Shown in pieces: positions 23,052-35,362 of a stretch of 64,000 bases of DNA; within the stretch, counting starts at the first letter, position 1; each line of letters starts with the position of its first letter. The stretch is from Nemopilema nomurai (lineage: Eukaryota; Cnidaria; Scyphozoa; Rhizostomeae; Rhizostomatidae). The notes beneath the pieces were generated by a model, which saw only the letters and a list, made by a program, of their open reading frames with translations, was not told the origin of the DNA and did not search any database. The stretch covers positions 91,798 to 155,797 of the forward strand of contig ML133385.1 of NCBI GenBank assembly GCA_003864495.1, read 5' to 3'. The position numbers and the translations under genes were made by a program.

Positions 23052-25985
23052 ATGGCGTCCAGACCTAAACAAGCCGTTGCTAAAGGCGGGATGTGGTCAA
23101 CGAAGCCCCAAAATATTAGCAAAGAAACGTCAGATCTCTTGAAAGGTAGCTAAATATTCTTTTATAAATGGAAACTAAACCGATAAACTTTGTTGTTGTG
23201 TATTCTGCACTGGCTGGATTTCTGAGCTTGATGTAATCGGTTCTGACAGCTTTAATTTTCAGCCATGCCCTTTAGTTGCAGCACGTTTTAGAAAACCGGA
23301 AGCAATATATCGAATAAGATTCAATTACAAGCTGCTGTTGTATTTTCCTTGGCTACTAAAATGGAGATTGTTTTCAAAGGTTGAGAATCAAGTAAACGCT
23401 GAACTTGTGCTGGTTCATAAAGGTTTTTTTCTTCAATATTACCTGTTGGTTGATAATGCTCCAGTACTGTATAATTAGGAAACTCTTTTGATGTGTATGA
23501 CCATACAGTTGCAGCTGCAGACATGTATTTTATAATTTTTCAGGAAATTTTGAAAACATAAATAATTTGTTTTTTCTAATAGTGATGATGGATGAGTCAA
23601 AATTGACAAATTTTCAAAGAAGAAAGCTTCAAGACGATGTGAAATGTAAGCATTGTTTGAAATTAAAACTAACATCAACATGTACTAAATGCCAAAATAT
23701 CTTCAGAAATCATAGAATACCTTTAACAAAACCTTGAAACATAAATTCAATGTAGGACCAAGAAATAAATTTCTAAGAAATGTTCATACTTCCTAATGAG
23801 TGTTATATATAAATTGCTTTTTGATTATGTTTCATGTGTGCAGATGTGAATGAAAGGCATTGTTGTGCTTTGTTTTGCTCTTTTATGTTTTGTGTCTTAT
23901 TAGGTTAATATACAGAATAATTTACTCATATTTTTTTCAGATGGAAAGTCTTTGCCAGTGCAGTGCCTTCCAACTTCAAGTAGGACAACAGGACCAAAAC
24001 CAAAGCCTAAAGAAAGTAAAAAGTCAAGTGCTAGACCATTCGCATATTCAGGGAAAAGAAGAAAAGAAATTATAGACATTCTGAAGGAAAGAAATAAAGA
24101 TGATTATAAACCAACTGGAGGGAGTAAGTCCTAATTTGCTTAATGCTGTTATTGTTCATTCAGCAACATGCTTGTTCTTTTCACCATTTGTCATATATTT
24201 TTATATTTTTTTACATACAGAAAACAAAATTTTGTGATACTTTATTTTGTGTTTGATTTGCACTTTGCATTTTGCATTATGATGTGCATAAGCTTAAAAC
24301 TTGAAATGCATTTCATATATTACATGTTTACTTTGCAATCAGATCTGTTTTGGAATTACCTTTTGGCCTGCATATATTGTGCATAACACTTTTCTCGTCA
24401 GAATGTATAACAGAAAAAGATAAACAGAGGCTGCAAAATATAATGGCTTTTGGAAAGGATAGTCCACAACATCTGCCTAAACCTAAAAGGCCACCAGTGG
24501 CAATGATAGATGAACCCGAAATTGACAGATTTGAAGAAGGTAAGTTTAGAATTCACTTTAATGTTTATTAATTACATTTTGATGTTTTTATGCAGCTGTT
24601 TTAGGTTATAATTTGCCAGTTTATAATTAAGTTGATAAAGTCATATTTTTTGAAGCTCTTCAGTTAGGTTCAACTTAAACTTTGGAGCAAGATCTGCTAT
24701 TCTGAGGTCAAAGAAAAAGAAAATGTTTTTTGATGTCTTTTTTAGGCAAAGTGATGTCTTTTTTAATATATAGCTGCTTTAAAAAGCAAAGTTTGTGTTG
24801 TGACTGTTGTGGACATATATTTTCAAAATCTACCAAATGTTTAGCCCTAGCTAATAACTTCTAAAGATTGATGAAAACTCTGATTGAGACATGATACTTT
24901 CTCTATTATACCAATTGTTACAAATGCCAGTGACTTTGATATTAGCGGTTTTTACATATTGGAGGACCCAGAAGAATACATCTGAATGTTTATTTGGCTA
25001 CCTTCAGTCATGCAATTTGCAGGTCTTTGTGCTATTTGTCATCACTGTGTCTGGTGAAATTGGAAAAGATTGAGTTCTCCATTGTTTAAAGCATATTTTT
25101 GCCCTGATGATGTCCTGTTAGTGATTTCACAAATGCAAAAGTTTCTCAATTTCATTTTTAAGTGATGGCTGAAATAGAAGATAGAAGAAGATTTTTAGAT
25201 GAAATGGAGGCATTGGGTCAGGGAAAGAAATATCGGACAATCATTTCAACAGAGATATCACAGGTATATTGCCAAATTGTCTACCATTATCTTTGTAGCA
25301 TTATCATTATCTTTAAATTGTCTACATTTAATTGTCACCAGAATTCTAATTTCATACCTGTTTTCATAAGTATGCTTTTGAGAATTTATTTCACTTAGCT
25401 TCATGTCTTCAAAAACATCCCCTTTTAATCTCATTCCCAAAAGTAGTTTTCAAATTTCACTTTTCAATGTAATGTACTGAACTTTCGTAACCACTTTTAT
25501 TCTATTTATACCAGGTTTCTTGAAAGCAGCTTTTTTGGAGTAATTAATGGCATGTTTTTAGATGATCGCAAAACACCGTTTTTTGTTTCTTTAGAAATGC
25601 TATGTACAATCTCTGCCAAAAGAAGTTCGTTCACCGTGAGCTTTCTGTGATTTTTCGACCCCTGTTTTATTTCCATGTTTCCTTGGTGGTTGCAACCCCT
25701 TGGCCCCTCAAACAATGTTGTATCGTTAAGTGAAAGGCATAGCTATATTAAAGTCAATGTTCATAGGATTATTAACTTTTGCACTACACAACATTGTTTG
25801 AGGGGCGAGGGGATTTCGCAGCTTATACAACGCGTAAAGTAGTGGAAGTGTTCCAAGAATTTTAGCAGAGATTGTGAATTGAAGCAATGCTTGTAGCTGT
25901 TCATTTTTCTTCATAGAAAATACGAGAATTGGAGCTTATCGACAAAGAGCGCAGCGAGGATCTTGAAGCGACTACTGAATCTTGA
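23052..25985 (+). CDS. C22orf23: UPF0193 protein (EVG1 / C22orf23 orthologue)
   Basis: Six exons: 23052-23145, 23583-23645, 23941-24123, 24402-24539, 25163-25263, 25917-25985. All junctions are GT..AG; 648 nt give 215 aa, against about 217 in human. Family landmarks in order: VMMDESKLTNFQRRKL, LPVQCLPTSS, a Lys-rich linker, EKDKQRLQNIMAFGKD, EPEIDRFEE, FLDEMEALGQGKKYR, ISTEISQKIRELELID and a short acidic tail. No signal peptide or membrane segment; the C-terminal half should be largely helical or coiled-coil. The biochemical role is unknown; as I recall the vertebrate gene is mainly testis-expressed, which I cannot test here. The start Met sits in MASRPKQ, like the family N-terminus. Confidence 0.9.
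25696..25812. repeat. Long inverted repeat / hairpin in the last intron of the UPF0193 gene
   Basis: The arm at 25696-25721 (GCCCCTCAAACAATGTTGT core) is matched by its reverse complement at 25788-25812 (ACAACATTGTTTGAGGGGC), with one mismatch and one indel over about 25 bp. The loop is about 66 bases. It could be the ends of a MITE or a transcribed hairpin. It ends about 105 bases before the last exon. Confidence 0.75.
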
Positions 25986-28180
25986 AAAGACATCTTGTTC
26001 CCTCGCATTGAGAACTTCAGTGCTCACTCTAGCAATAAGAAACACCGATCTGGATTGGGCTCATTTATCTTTTTTGTTGTAAATATCAAATGGGTAGTCA
26101 TCAGAATGAATAAGAGGCTATCTCGAGTATCTTTGTACACTGAATACCAAGGGTTCTTTTCAATAATTCACTCTGAAAGTTAGCCAAGCTTATTTCTTAC
26201 ACAAAATTGTTGCTATTTTATACCTTCGATCTTAACAGGAGCCGAAGATGCGTTAATCAAAGGCACTCTCATAAGGGCGACGAATTAGTCATCATTGCTT
26301 TGCATAATATTTTTTATTCAGTTTTGTAGTAAACACTGCTGTTTTATCGACATTTAAAATGATTACCAAGCTCCTGTGTGGGTAGGGCAGACCTTAAGAA
26401 GTCGTTTTATGATTATCAGTTTTTCCTTTCTGAAGAATTGACGCAGTCTTTACGAATTAACTGCATTTTCATTTGTCATCTTTTGGCAGAGTAGGTTCAC
26501 TCAATTCTTCTCTCGGCGCAAAGCATGATATTGTCTGGTCCGTAAAACACACTTTTAGCATCTTACCTATCTGAAGCTTCTAAAATCTCGATATCTTATT
26601 GGTGTTAAAGGCCTAAATTTTTTGGTATCTTGTGCTGAGATCCCAATAGAAGGCTTTCCTCTGGATTTCTTTATACCTAAAAATTCTTCCATTTGTACGA
26701 AAACGTGAAATTCTTCCATTTGTACGAAAAGGAATATGATAGCATCATGTTTCTAAGGCTTTTTGATCACCCCTCCAATAGCACTTTATTGTAGGTTTTG
26801 TCATGATTTTTACACACGTAAAATATCTAAGTTCAAAACTCTGAAATTATATTTTAGGCAATGATGCCCTAATTGCACTACTGACTTACTGAGTCTCACT
26901 TCGTTCGAAATATCTAGCAGTACAGCCTCCCAAAAAATGCACAACTTTATATTTCTTACAGAGCTACCAAAAACTAGGCACTAGTAAAACTGTACGTAAT
27001 ACCCATTATTGAACATTATCTGGTAGAACGAGAGACTTTTGGTTTGCCTCTTTTTCCAAAAAGCTGTCCTAGATCACAATAAAAGTAACCGAGCCTTACT
27101 TCTAATCTATAGCCATATGCTTCATTGTTGTTGCTGTTGCTCAATTTTGGAGCCAAGCGAGACGAAGAGTTTTAGAAGCGGCCTAGGAAAAATAAAACTT
27201 CAAAGAGCTTTCTTGTAGTTATTGCAACCGAGGCAATGTATATGAAGTAAGTTCCATGTAATACTGAATGCGTTCTTCACCAGGGGTGCTCTCATTTTAT
27301 CAAACTTAATTAAAGTACTCTAAATCAGGCTTTACACACATTAGAGCTAACATGATCTTTTGATGCACATAGTAGTCTTCTATATCTATTTCTTACCTTA
27401 CACTAACCTATAAATAGGTACAACCTATAAGTACATTGGTTCGTCTTGGCTTTGAATGTATAAAGATGTGAGTATTATGAACTGTATCTAGTTAAAAAAT
27501 CCTAGTTATTTAAGTTAATACCAAGTTAAGTAAGTGGTAGAAAAAGTTAACTGAACAACATTTTTCTTTTCGAAATTAGAAATTAGATTTTCACAATTTA
27601 ACCCCTGATAATTCAAGCTCCTCTCACTCCTAAATCCTTTTCTTTATTTTTGGCAGCTCATTTCATTTGACGTATGCTGTTTCGGTTTACATCAATATGT
27701 GCTGTTTTTATAGAACCTGATAGCTTTTAGTTTCCTCTCTGCATTCTATGACATGTTTTGTTCATCATGCTGAGAGTTAATAACAGTTTAAGTAAGCTAT
27801 GATCTTGTTCTTTCCTTTACAATTACTTTTACTCTATTTTTTACAATCCTATAAGATTGATGTTCTTATGCTGATGATAATGCTGATAGCTGAAGTTAGG
27901 GCCATAAATAGAAAGAAGAATTAAGGTGTTGCATGTTTTTATTGAGTAGAAAACTTTTATCAAGAAAATGGCTGGTAATGTTGTGAGTTTGAGAGGCTAT
28001 GGTGAGGCTGTTAGTCATATGCCACACTGTTGAAACCAGTTGGATACGATTATACTGATGGTCTGTAAATCTCTTTTCATAAGTATATTTTTAGGCAAAG
28101 CATCTGACATATGTTCTTTTATTTTTGTAGAACCTTAAGTATCATATGACAATCTTGCTGCCTTCTACAATAAAGTGAAC
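25986..28180. other. Intergenic region between UPF0193 gene and ACTR8
   Basis: No coding exon was recognised. It holds the UPF0193-gene 3' UTR and the ACTR8 promoter and 5' leader. A strong acceptor-like site (TTTTATTTTTGTAG) ends about 50 bases before the ACTR8 start codon, suggesting a 5' UTR intron. A 23-bp sequence (core TTCTTCCATTTGTACGAAAA) is directly duplicated at 26681-26703 and 26708-26730. Confidence 0.5.
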
Positions 28181-31100
28181 ATGCCACGTCCACCAAAAGC
28201 TGAAAAACCAGCCGTTGTAGAGCCAGTTGTTGAGGTAACTCCTTACAGTCATTGCCTTAAATAGTCATCTGGTTTTGGTATGAAATTTCAGGTTCTGCCT
28301 GTGTCTTGCATTCACTGAATTTAAAATGTAATTTTTTTCCAGCTTATAATAATAATAACAATAATCAAATGTTTTAACAGGATGACCTATCAGTACAATG
28401 AATACTGTTATCATTATGGTAGAAGATCGAAAAACTAAATACTGAACTAAAGTGTCCACTAACAGTCCAATCTAGGTATAAAGTAGTTAAAAATTATATA
28501 AAATGATTTTTTAAAAATTGTTTAAAAAGGAGTTTTGATTCAATCTTTCTGGTACTTAATGGTATGTCATTAAGTTCTTTCCCTGCCAGATAATAAAACC
28601 TTTCCGTCCAAAGTCAGTCTTTACTTGAGGAATCTTAACAAGATGTTGACTGGTAGAGAATATAAGGTAGAAAAGTAAAGGCTAGTCCTGAATGGGCTGT
28701 AGGAGGTGTATCATATTGTGCTACAGCACCACATGGCTTAGGGGCTTGCTCCTTCCAATACCACTTTATACTGTTACATGCTTTTACTGGGTACCCACTT
28801 CTCACTAAGCAAGCTGAGGTCTGCCTAAAAGCTTGAAGTGAACCTCAAGAGCTGGCAAACTCATAATCATAATTGCAACCATCTCATAGAACCAGCAAAT
28901 ATACTTTTCATCTTTTTATGTTGCTGTGTTTTATTTTGCCAGCCAATTCAAGGAACAACAATCATTGTACTACATCCAGGCTCTTCAACACTTCATCTTG
29001 GCCGAGCAACAGATCATTTTCCTCAGAGTCTTCCCCATGTGATTGCATATCGATTCAAAGAGGATGCAGCAATTTGCTCAAAAGAAACCAATTCCCTTAT
29101 TCGCAATGGCATTTGGGTGTGTTTAGATAACTTTATGTTTTTAATCTCCTTGCTTCCATGAAACTGTTAACACTGCAGTCGTAAGTTCTCCGTAGCATAT
29201 CAGTATCCTGAATCAAATTTTTGGTTCTGTTAATATGAATAGTTTTCCCTCATTTTGTGCATCACACATTCTTGTGTCCCTATCTTTACAACATTTTTAG
29301 ACATTTTTGAACTAGATCATAAATTCATTCCCTTCTTTTTTTCATAAATTTCATTTATTCTGATAAGTTCCAACTCTTTTGATAAGTGATAGTTAGTTAA
29401 CATTAGGTCATTAATAAAGAATAAGTAGTTGAGATTATAGATGCATATTTCACATTTTCAAGTTGACTCGTTTCAAGATATCAATATTTTTAACAACCGA
29501 ATTTTCCTTCCCAGCATCCAGACAGTGAAGAAAGGAGACAAAGTGCACTTCAGGCCACAAATCAACTCATCAATGCCATGCGGGTCAGCTTTGGTTACCG
29601 TAGGCCCCACATTTCAATAGCTCAGGTACCCTTCAAATATTTTGTAAAAGTTCCTGTGTTTTGTGTTTTGTTTAGATTCTTGAAACTATACACATCAAGT
29701 GATTTTCCTTTTAAGACAGCAAGAGATGAAGGTGTTACACTGGATTACATTATAACTTAACTATTTTCTATTTTTTCTTTACTTTAATGATATTTAAAGT
29801 CTTGATAAAATATCCTGAGTTTATAATATCCTGAAAGGTATCATTTTAACCTTTGGCATAAGCGTCCTCCTCACTCTAGTCTCTTTTCCGCCATTCTTCA
29901 CGATCTTGTGAGCTGCAAAGTGATGGGGCATTTGTTTTGTTATTCTTCTCTAGCCATTTTGATGTGCGACTATGTTTGAAAATCTGGCCTATCCACCTAA
30001 TGATCAGCTCTAAGACCATAGTGACAATGCTTGTAGTCATTTCCAGTTCATCAGTACTGGGACTCAATCTGGAATCTGATAGGCGCAGGTCATAAAATTG
30101 CTTCAATATTATTCCTTGCAGATTGCCTCGTTTAATAGCAAGGTTGTCCCAGACACCATACAAGGAGAGAGCGGTGTTTGCTGGACAGATGTCAGTGAAA
30201 ACCCTGAAATACTTATTGGAGAACAGGTGTGTATCTTATAGGCTGTATGTGATTTGCAGTGCCTGTGTTTTGCAACTTACAGTTGACCCATGAAAGGTAT
30301 TTTTTGGTTATTTCGAACGTTCAACAGTTCAAAAATTGAGAAATCATGCGATATCAATCTAATGATATATAGGGTTATAGTGGTATTCCCATGAAAGCCA
30401 CGTATTGATCAAACTTCTGTTATCCCACCTTAATAATGTCTCTCCCCTTTCTTTGTATTTCTTCAAATTCAATCATATACCCCTTTCGATTGCATTGAAC
30501 CTGAAATGGATGTTTTGTTCATAGGCACAGTACCTGGATCCAAATGCACCATACGAAACTACTTGGCCCATACGGAATGGCCAGTTGAATCTTCACAGCA
30601 GATCAGGCGGATCGCTTACATCAATTTGTTCCAAGTTGGAAAATCTGTGGTCTCTTGCGATTCAAATGTTCCTCGATATTCCAGCCAAGGATTTCCAATA
30701 TTATCGGGTGGTGCTAATTGTTCCTGATATAGTAAATCGCCATCACTTGAAGGAAATGTATAATATCTTGCTAAACAGGCTCGGGTTTTTGGCTGTTATA
30801 ATGCACCAGGTATTTTGTGTCCTCTTTCTTTAATACCTTCAATCAGACTCTCTTTCTATGGCGCTTAGTCAACAGGCGTCTTAAAGAACTTGAAATTGAC
30901 AATTATCCCAGAGCTGTGCTGCTTTTTAACACTTATGTGTCCTATTAATAATGCAGAATTTCCATAGTTTCTATGTAGTTTCATTTCGACTTATTCTAAC
31001 TTTAACTCTCGTTTTTAAATTTGATAAAGAATAACGATGATTAAATATAGAATAAACATTTGCTGTAGAAATGGAATGGTCCTGCTTGGAACTTAGATTT

Positions 31101-32147
31101 TACTCTTCGTTGAAGATGTAATGTTGAAATATGTAACTAGTGAAAGCCTACGAGTTATCTTCCTACCTTACTTCAGTTAATCTTCACAAACCTATTGGCA
31201 TTCGTATGCTTGAGCTTATTGTCACTGTGTAAGTTAATTTTGCCGTAAGCAAGGTTTTGTCAATTTTTTAAAGCTTTTCAACATTGAATTCACTAACTGG
31301 GCAGATACAAATATATTGATTAAGTAAATACTCCTTTTTATAATGCCCATGTACCCTCGATTTTGTGCTCATTTATACTGTCATGTAAACTGTTTTAGGA
31401 ATCAGTTTGCGCTACATTTGGCAGTGGACTACCAAGTGCCTGTGTTGTGGACGTTGGTGACCAGAAGACTAGTATAAGCTGCGTAGAGGATGGCGTTTCC
31501 ATTCCAAATACCAGGTAAACATCGTTTCTTAGCTGTGAAGATAGGAGTTACATAGAGGAAGGAGATCACACGCTAGAAACCTATTCGATTCAGTCTATTT
31601 ATTCTGACAGTCGCATGCTGAATGGCATTTTGATTAATTGATCCTCGACGGAAGCTATCTGAATCATAACTTAAGTGGCTGCCCATTCAACGAAGAATTA
31701 ACTTCAAAACAGCCATAGTAGTCTACAAGGCTCTAAATGGACTAGCTCCAAAATATATGACTGATTTGTTTACTCATCAAAATCAGATTAAACAGCGATT
31801 GACGAGAAGTTCATCACACAAAAATTTGTATGTGCCCAGATCAAAACTGAAAAAGGTTGATCAGTCAATATCAATAAAAGGAAGTAAAATATGGAATGAA
31901 CTTCCACTTAATATTAGACAGTCAACATCACTGGGAATTTTCAAGAGAAAAGTGTATCAGCATTACCTTGACGTTTCAGATTTAAATACTTAAACTTTAC
32001 TTTTAACAAAATTGTTACTAGTCTCTTTAGAAACTTAAAGGACACTTTAAAAAAAATAGTATCATATTCTTATTGCGTAGTTAGTAGAGAGGACCCTGGG
32101 GAAGATTAGTTATTAGGCTAACCAGGTTTATCCTCTGTAAATAAAGT

Positions 32148-32238
<91 letters not shown>

Positions 32239-35200
32239 CCTACTTTATTTCTGCCTCTGTTTTTGGTTTAATGCAGCATTGACAATAAACATTTGATAGA
32301 CATTTGTAATAGGCCTTTCAGTTTAAAACAGTATAGAGTAAAAGGGGTTTGACTTTATTGCCATCTCTTTTAAATAATTTCCGGCTGATATAAAGCAAAA
32401 TGGACAACATCACCCTGATCATATTTCTTCTTCAGAATCAAGCTTGATTATGGTGGTAGCGACATCACAAGATGCTTTCATTGGCTCCTGCAAAGGGTAT
32501 GACGACATTTATCCCATTCTTTGTTTCTTTCTTTTGCCATTGCTGCAATTTTCGTGGCTAGAGTCTTATTTGATTACTGAAATTGACAACTTTTCTGCAG
32601 ATAAGCTTCCCATACAAAGAGTGTGATATCAATGACAAGTTGGACATTTATCTGTTGCAAGACCTTAAGGAGACATTTTGCCATCTAAGCTTGGTGAGTT
32701 CAGTTATCTTTTTTGTGTGAGGAATAGTGCTTCCAATGGTTTTTGCTCGAACGCGATAAAAATGGAGGATGTGGAACAGTGGTTCGTAGGTATAACAGAT
32801 CCGATAGGCGTATAAGGGAAAAAACGATGTCTGTTTGAAGACAAAAGGCTCCTTGAGCACCTCCGGCAAGGTGTATTATCGAGTGGTTCTCACTGTAAAA
32901 CATTGTGATAGTACCAACTGGTAGCAAGATCGAAGTGCTCGATAGAATGATGAAACAAATTACCTGACCCGATCTGACCTAACCTGCCAAGATCTGACCT
33001 GACAAGATCTAACTTGGCCTGACCTGGCCTGGCCTGACCTGACAAGATCTGACCTGACATGGTTGGATCGGATCTGACGTAATCGGATCTGACGTGATCG
33101 GATCTGACCTGACCTTACCTGATCGGATCTGGCCTGACATGATCTGACCTGATCGGATCTGACCTGACTTACCTGATCGGATCTGACCTGACCTGACCTG
33201 ATCTGACAAGATCTGACCTGACAAAACCTGATCCTTATCTGTAAAGGGCATCATATAGCATTGTTAGTAAAAACAGTTATTGGATAATATGACCATTCGC
33301 TTTCTTTGTCCTGCAGTTTTTGTCTATAACTGTACATTTTGTTGGGCTAGGATATTCCAGTTGGCCATGTACACGAGTTTCAAGTCTATAGACCGCAAGA
33401 GAGTGGCTTGCTCTACCAGATAAAGCTTGGAGACGAACCATTGCAAGCACCAATCGTAAGGATGGTCTTTGTTCTCTCTTCCGTAATTATTCTTATTGAT
33501 GACGCCGGAATGCCTCCAACGAATCAGAGTTGAACGAAGATTTCCCCCTTTGCACGAGATGCTCTTATCTCTGGCCAACGAGGTACTACTTGAATCCCAA
33601 ATTAGCCTCAGTCTTCCCCCAAGGACAATACTCACCCCCTTTTTACCTCTGCGATTCCAACAGACCCTTTCGTAATTTGGCTCAGAATATTTCGTGCGTG
33701 CAGTCTATACCACAACTTTTCTTGAAATTCTCCATATCTTATTCTTGCTCTGACCCGCAGGGTTACGCTCTAATAACTCCTATCGAAGTCTTCAGTACCA
33801 TGTTTGAGTTCTTAGCCTCTGTGTATTGCAGTTTCGTTCTTTCCCGTAGGCATTTTTCATTCCTCGTCTGTTTGGGCTGATTGGCCAGAAGGTCTGGACC
33901 TTCAACTTTGAGTTGGCTGAGCACGACCCCGAGGACCTATATGACGACAAACACTTGCTTGAAGTAAGAATGATCAACTTATTCATTCATGAAAAGTATT
34001 GTTGAACGTATCAGTAATACCCTGAAAGAACCATTATTTTAATTTGTTTTTCTTTTTCAAGTTTCTAGCTGGTGTTTTGCTTTTTAGTAAGTCATCAGCA
34101 CTCGTAAGCACATTGTGTTCGCAAGGCATTTTTTTCGCAGACTCAATTTTTTTTCTTTCCACTAGGTTGCTCTAAGAGAGCCGTCTGCCAAGAAGGGGAG
34201 GGCCGATCTCGACTTATCGATTGAAGTTAACGAGAGGGTAGACTCTTTACTCACGCAAGTAAGCAGCGGAAAGCAGGGAGAATTTTCAAGGAGCCAAATT
34301 AATGCCAAAGAACTTGAGGAACTAGGCATAGATCAAGCAATCTTAAAGAGTATTGATTATTGTGGTGAGTCGTATATGTGCACATAGTTGTGTGGGTTTT
34401 TTCATAGTGAAAGTAACACTATGTCACAACTTTTCACTTGAGTATGCCACGCATTGATATGCCAAATTATTGTCCTCTTCTAAATATTGTAATCATTTCT
34501 AACACAATTTTTTGGGGGATTAGTAAGGGGGTCTTTTTGTAACAGAAAACATTAATATTGGCATTACAGGGGTGGTCAAAGCAATCGGCTCTGGAAAGTC
34601 CGAATCAGGTCCAAATGTCTGAGTTGAATTCATTTCTGTTGTAAAATGGAATTCCTATAGATTCTATTTTATTCAACTGAAACAGTATATCTCTTTTGCC
34701 CCATTTGTTGCCATTTTTTATTGTCAATGACTTTGCTATAGGGCACTCTGGGGTTCATTCTAAGGCCTAATGATACCACATGTTGCCAGTCTCTCCAGAA
34801 GACACAAAGTTAGGGGTTGCCAAGGACGTAGTTTGTTAATTCGCATTTAATCCGAAAGCTCTATTTGACGCTAGGAAGCTACGAAACGAAACGAAAGATG
34901 TACAGTACGATATTGATTGTTGGAGGTGGCATGATGTTTAAGGGAGCAAACAACTTATTGGTGCGACGGCTTCAGGCCCAGGCCCCTCCCGCCTTCCAGT
35001 TCATGCGAGACCAGATGGAGGTTGTAACGAGGCCCAAGGTACTTTCAATTTTCCACTTATTGCTGCTTTGAATTTGCAAGCTAATCCACCTTTCATTGCT
35101 AATTGTTTTCACGCTAACTTGAGATTTCTAATGAAACATTTGTCACCGTATGATTAAACCTGAAAAACACATTCGAAGATATTTTCAATTTTAGGATATG

Positions 35201-35362
35201 GATCCGAGAACAGTTTGTTGGAAGGGAGGATCAGTTCTTAGTATTCTGGACAGTGCACAGGAACTTTGGATCACCAAAAAGGAATTAAATGAATTTGGGG
35301 TGAGGATTCTGCGAGAGAAGTCGGCTTTTCAATGGTCAGCAAACCTTCCTGATAGACAGTGA
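28181..35362 (+). CDS. ACTR8: ACTR8 / ARP8, INO80-complex actin-related protein
   Basis: Thirteen exons: 28181-28234, 28943-29116, 29515-29625, 30122-30226, 30525-30809, 31399-31514, 32436-32496, 32601-32693, 33351-33455, 33850-33963, 34166-34364, 34875-35038, 35195-35362. All GT..AG, phases agree, 1749 nt give 582 aa (human 624). Motifs follow ARP8 order: IIVLHPGSSTLHLGRATD (nucleotide-binding loop of the actin fold), WPIRNGQLNLH, YYRVVLIVPDIVNRHHLKEM, CVVDVGDQKTS, LDYGGSDITRCFHWLL, FPYKECDI, IPRLFGLIGQ, TILIVGGGMMFKGA, CWKGGSVLSILDSAQELWI and FGVRILREKSAFQW. ARP8 is a nuclear actin-like subunit that, with ARP4 and actin, binds the INO80 HSA region and linker DNA. The acidic insert is shorter than in human. 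Introns 3, 6 and 8 hold a possible RT remnant, a LINE tail and a minisatellite. Confidence 0.95.
29876..30110 (-). mobile_element. Possible reverse-transcriptase C-terminal remnant
   Basis: On the minus strand, an open stretch reads ...RWIGQIFKHSRTSKW... and ends SSQDREEWRKRD. This resembles the R-W-x-G-H and DR-x-x-WR patterns at the end of some non-LTR polymerases. It is short, without a 5' end or tail, and sits in ACTR8 intron 3. Low confidence. Confidence 0.25.
31640..32238 (+). mobile_element. 5'-truncated non-LTR retrotransposon (CR1/L2-like) 3' end
   Basis: The plus strand reads KWLPIQRRINFKTAIVVYKA, LNGLAPKYMTDLF, SSSHKNLYVPRSKLK, KIWNELPLNIRQSTSLGIFK, stop at 31991-31993. This is the typical C-terminal end of CR1/L2/Rex-type polymerases. 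A ~155-base 3' UTR leads into (TATC)n at 32149-32238, the kind of microsatellite tail such elements carry. Only the last ~110 residues remain. It lies in ACTR8 intron 6 in the same orientation as the gene. Confidence 0.8.
32149..32238 (+). repeat. (TATC)n tetranucleotide tract, about 22 copies
   Basis: A nearly perfect tetranucleotide run directly after the LINE 3' end (AATAAAGTTTATC), so probably its tail, later expanded. Likely polymorphic in length. Confidence 0.95.
32961..33238 (+). repeat. GATCTGACCTGAC / GATCGGATCTGACC minisatellite
   Basis: About 280 bases built from variants of GATCTGACCTGAC and GATCGGATCTGACCT, rich in GATC and TGACCT half-sites. It lies in ACTR8 intron 8. The minus-strand ORF across it (RSGQIRSGQ repeats) is a by-product. 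Confidence 0.9.

Noticed and set aside
33009..33254. Minus-strand ORF rich in RSGQIRSGQ
   Set aside because: By-product of the GATCTGACCT minisatellite in an ACTR8 intron.
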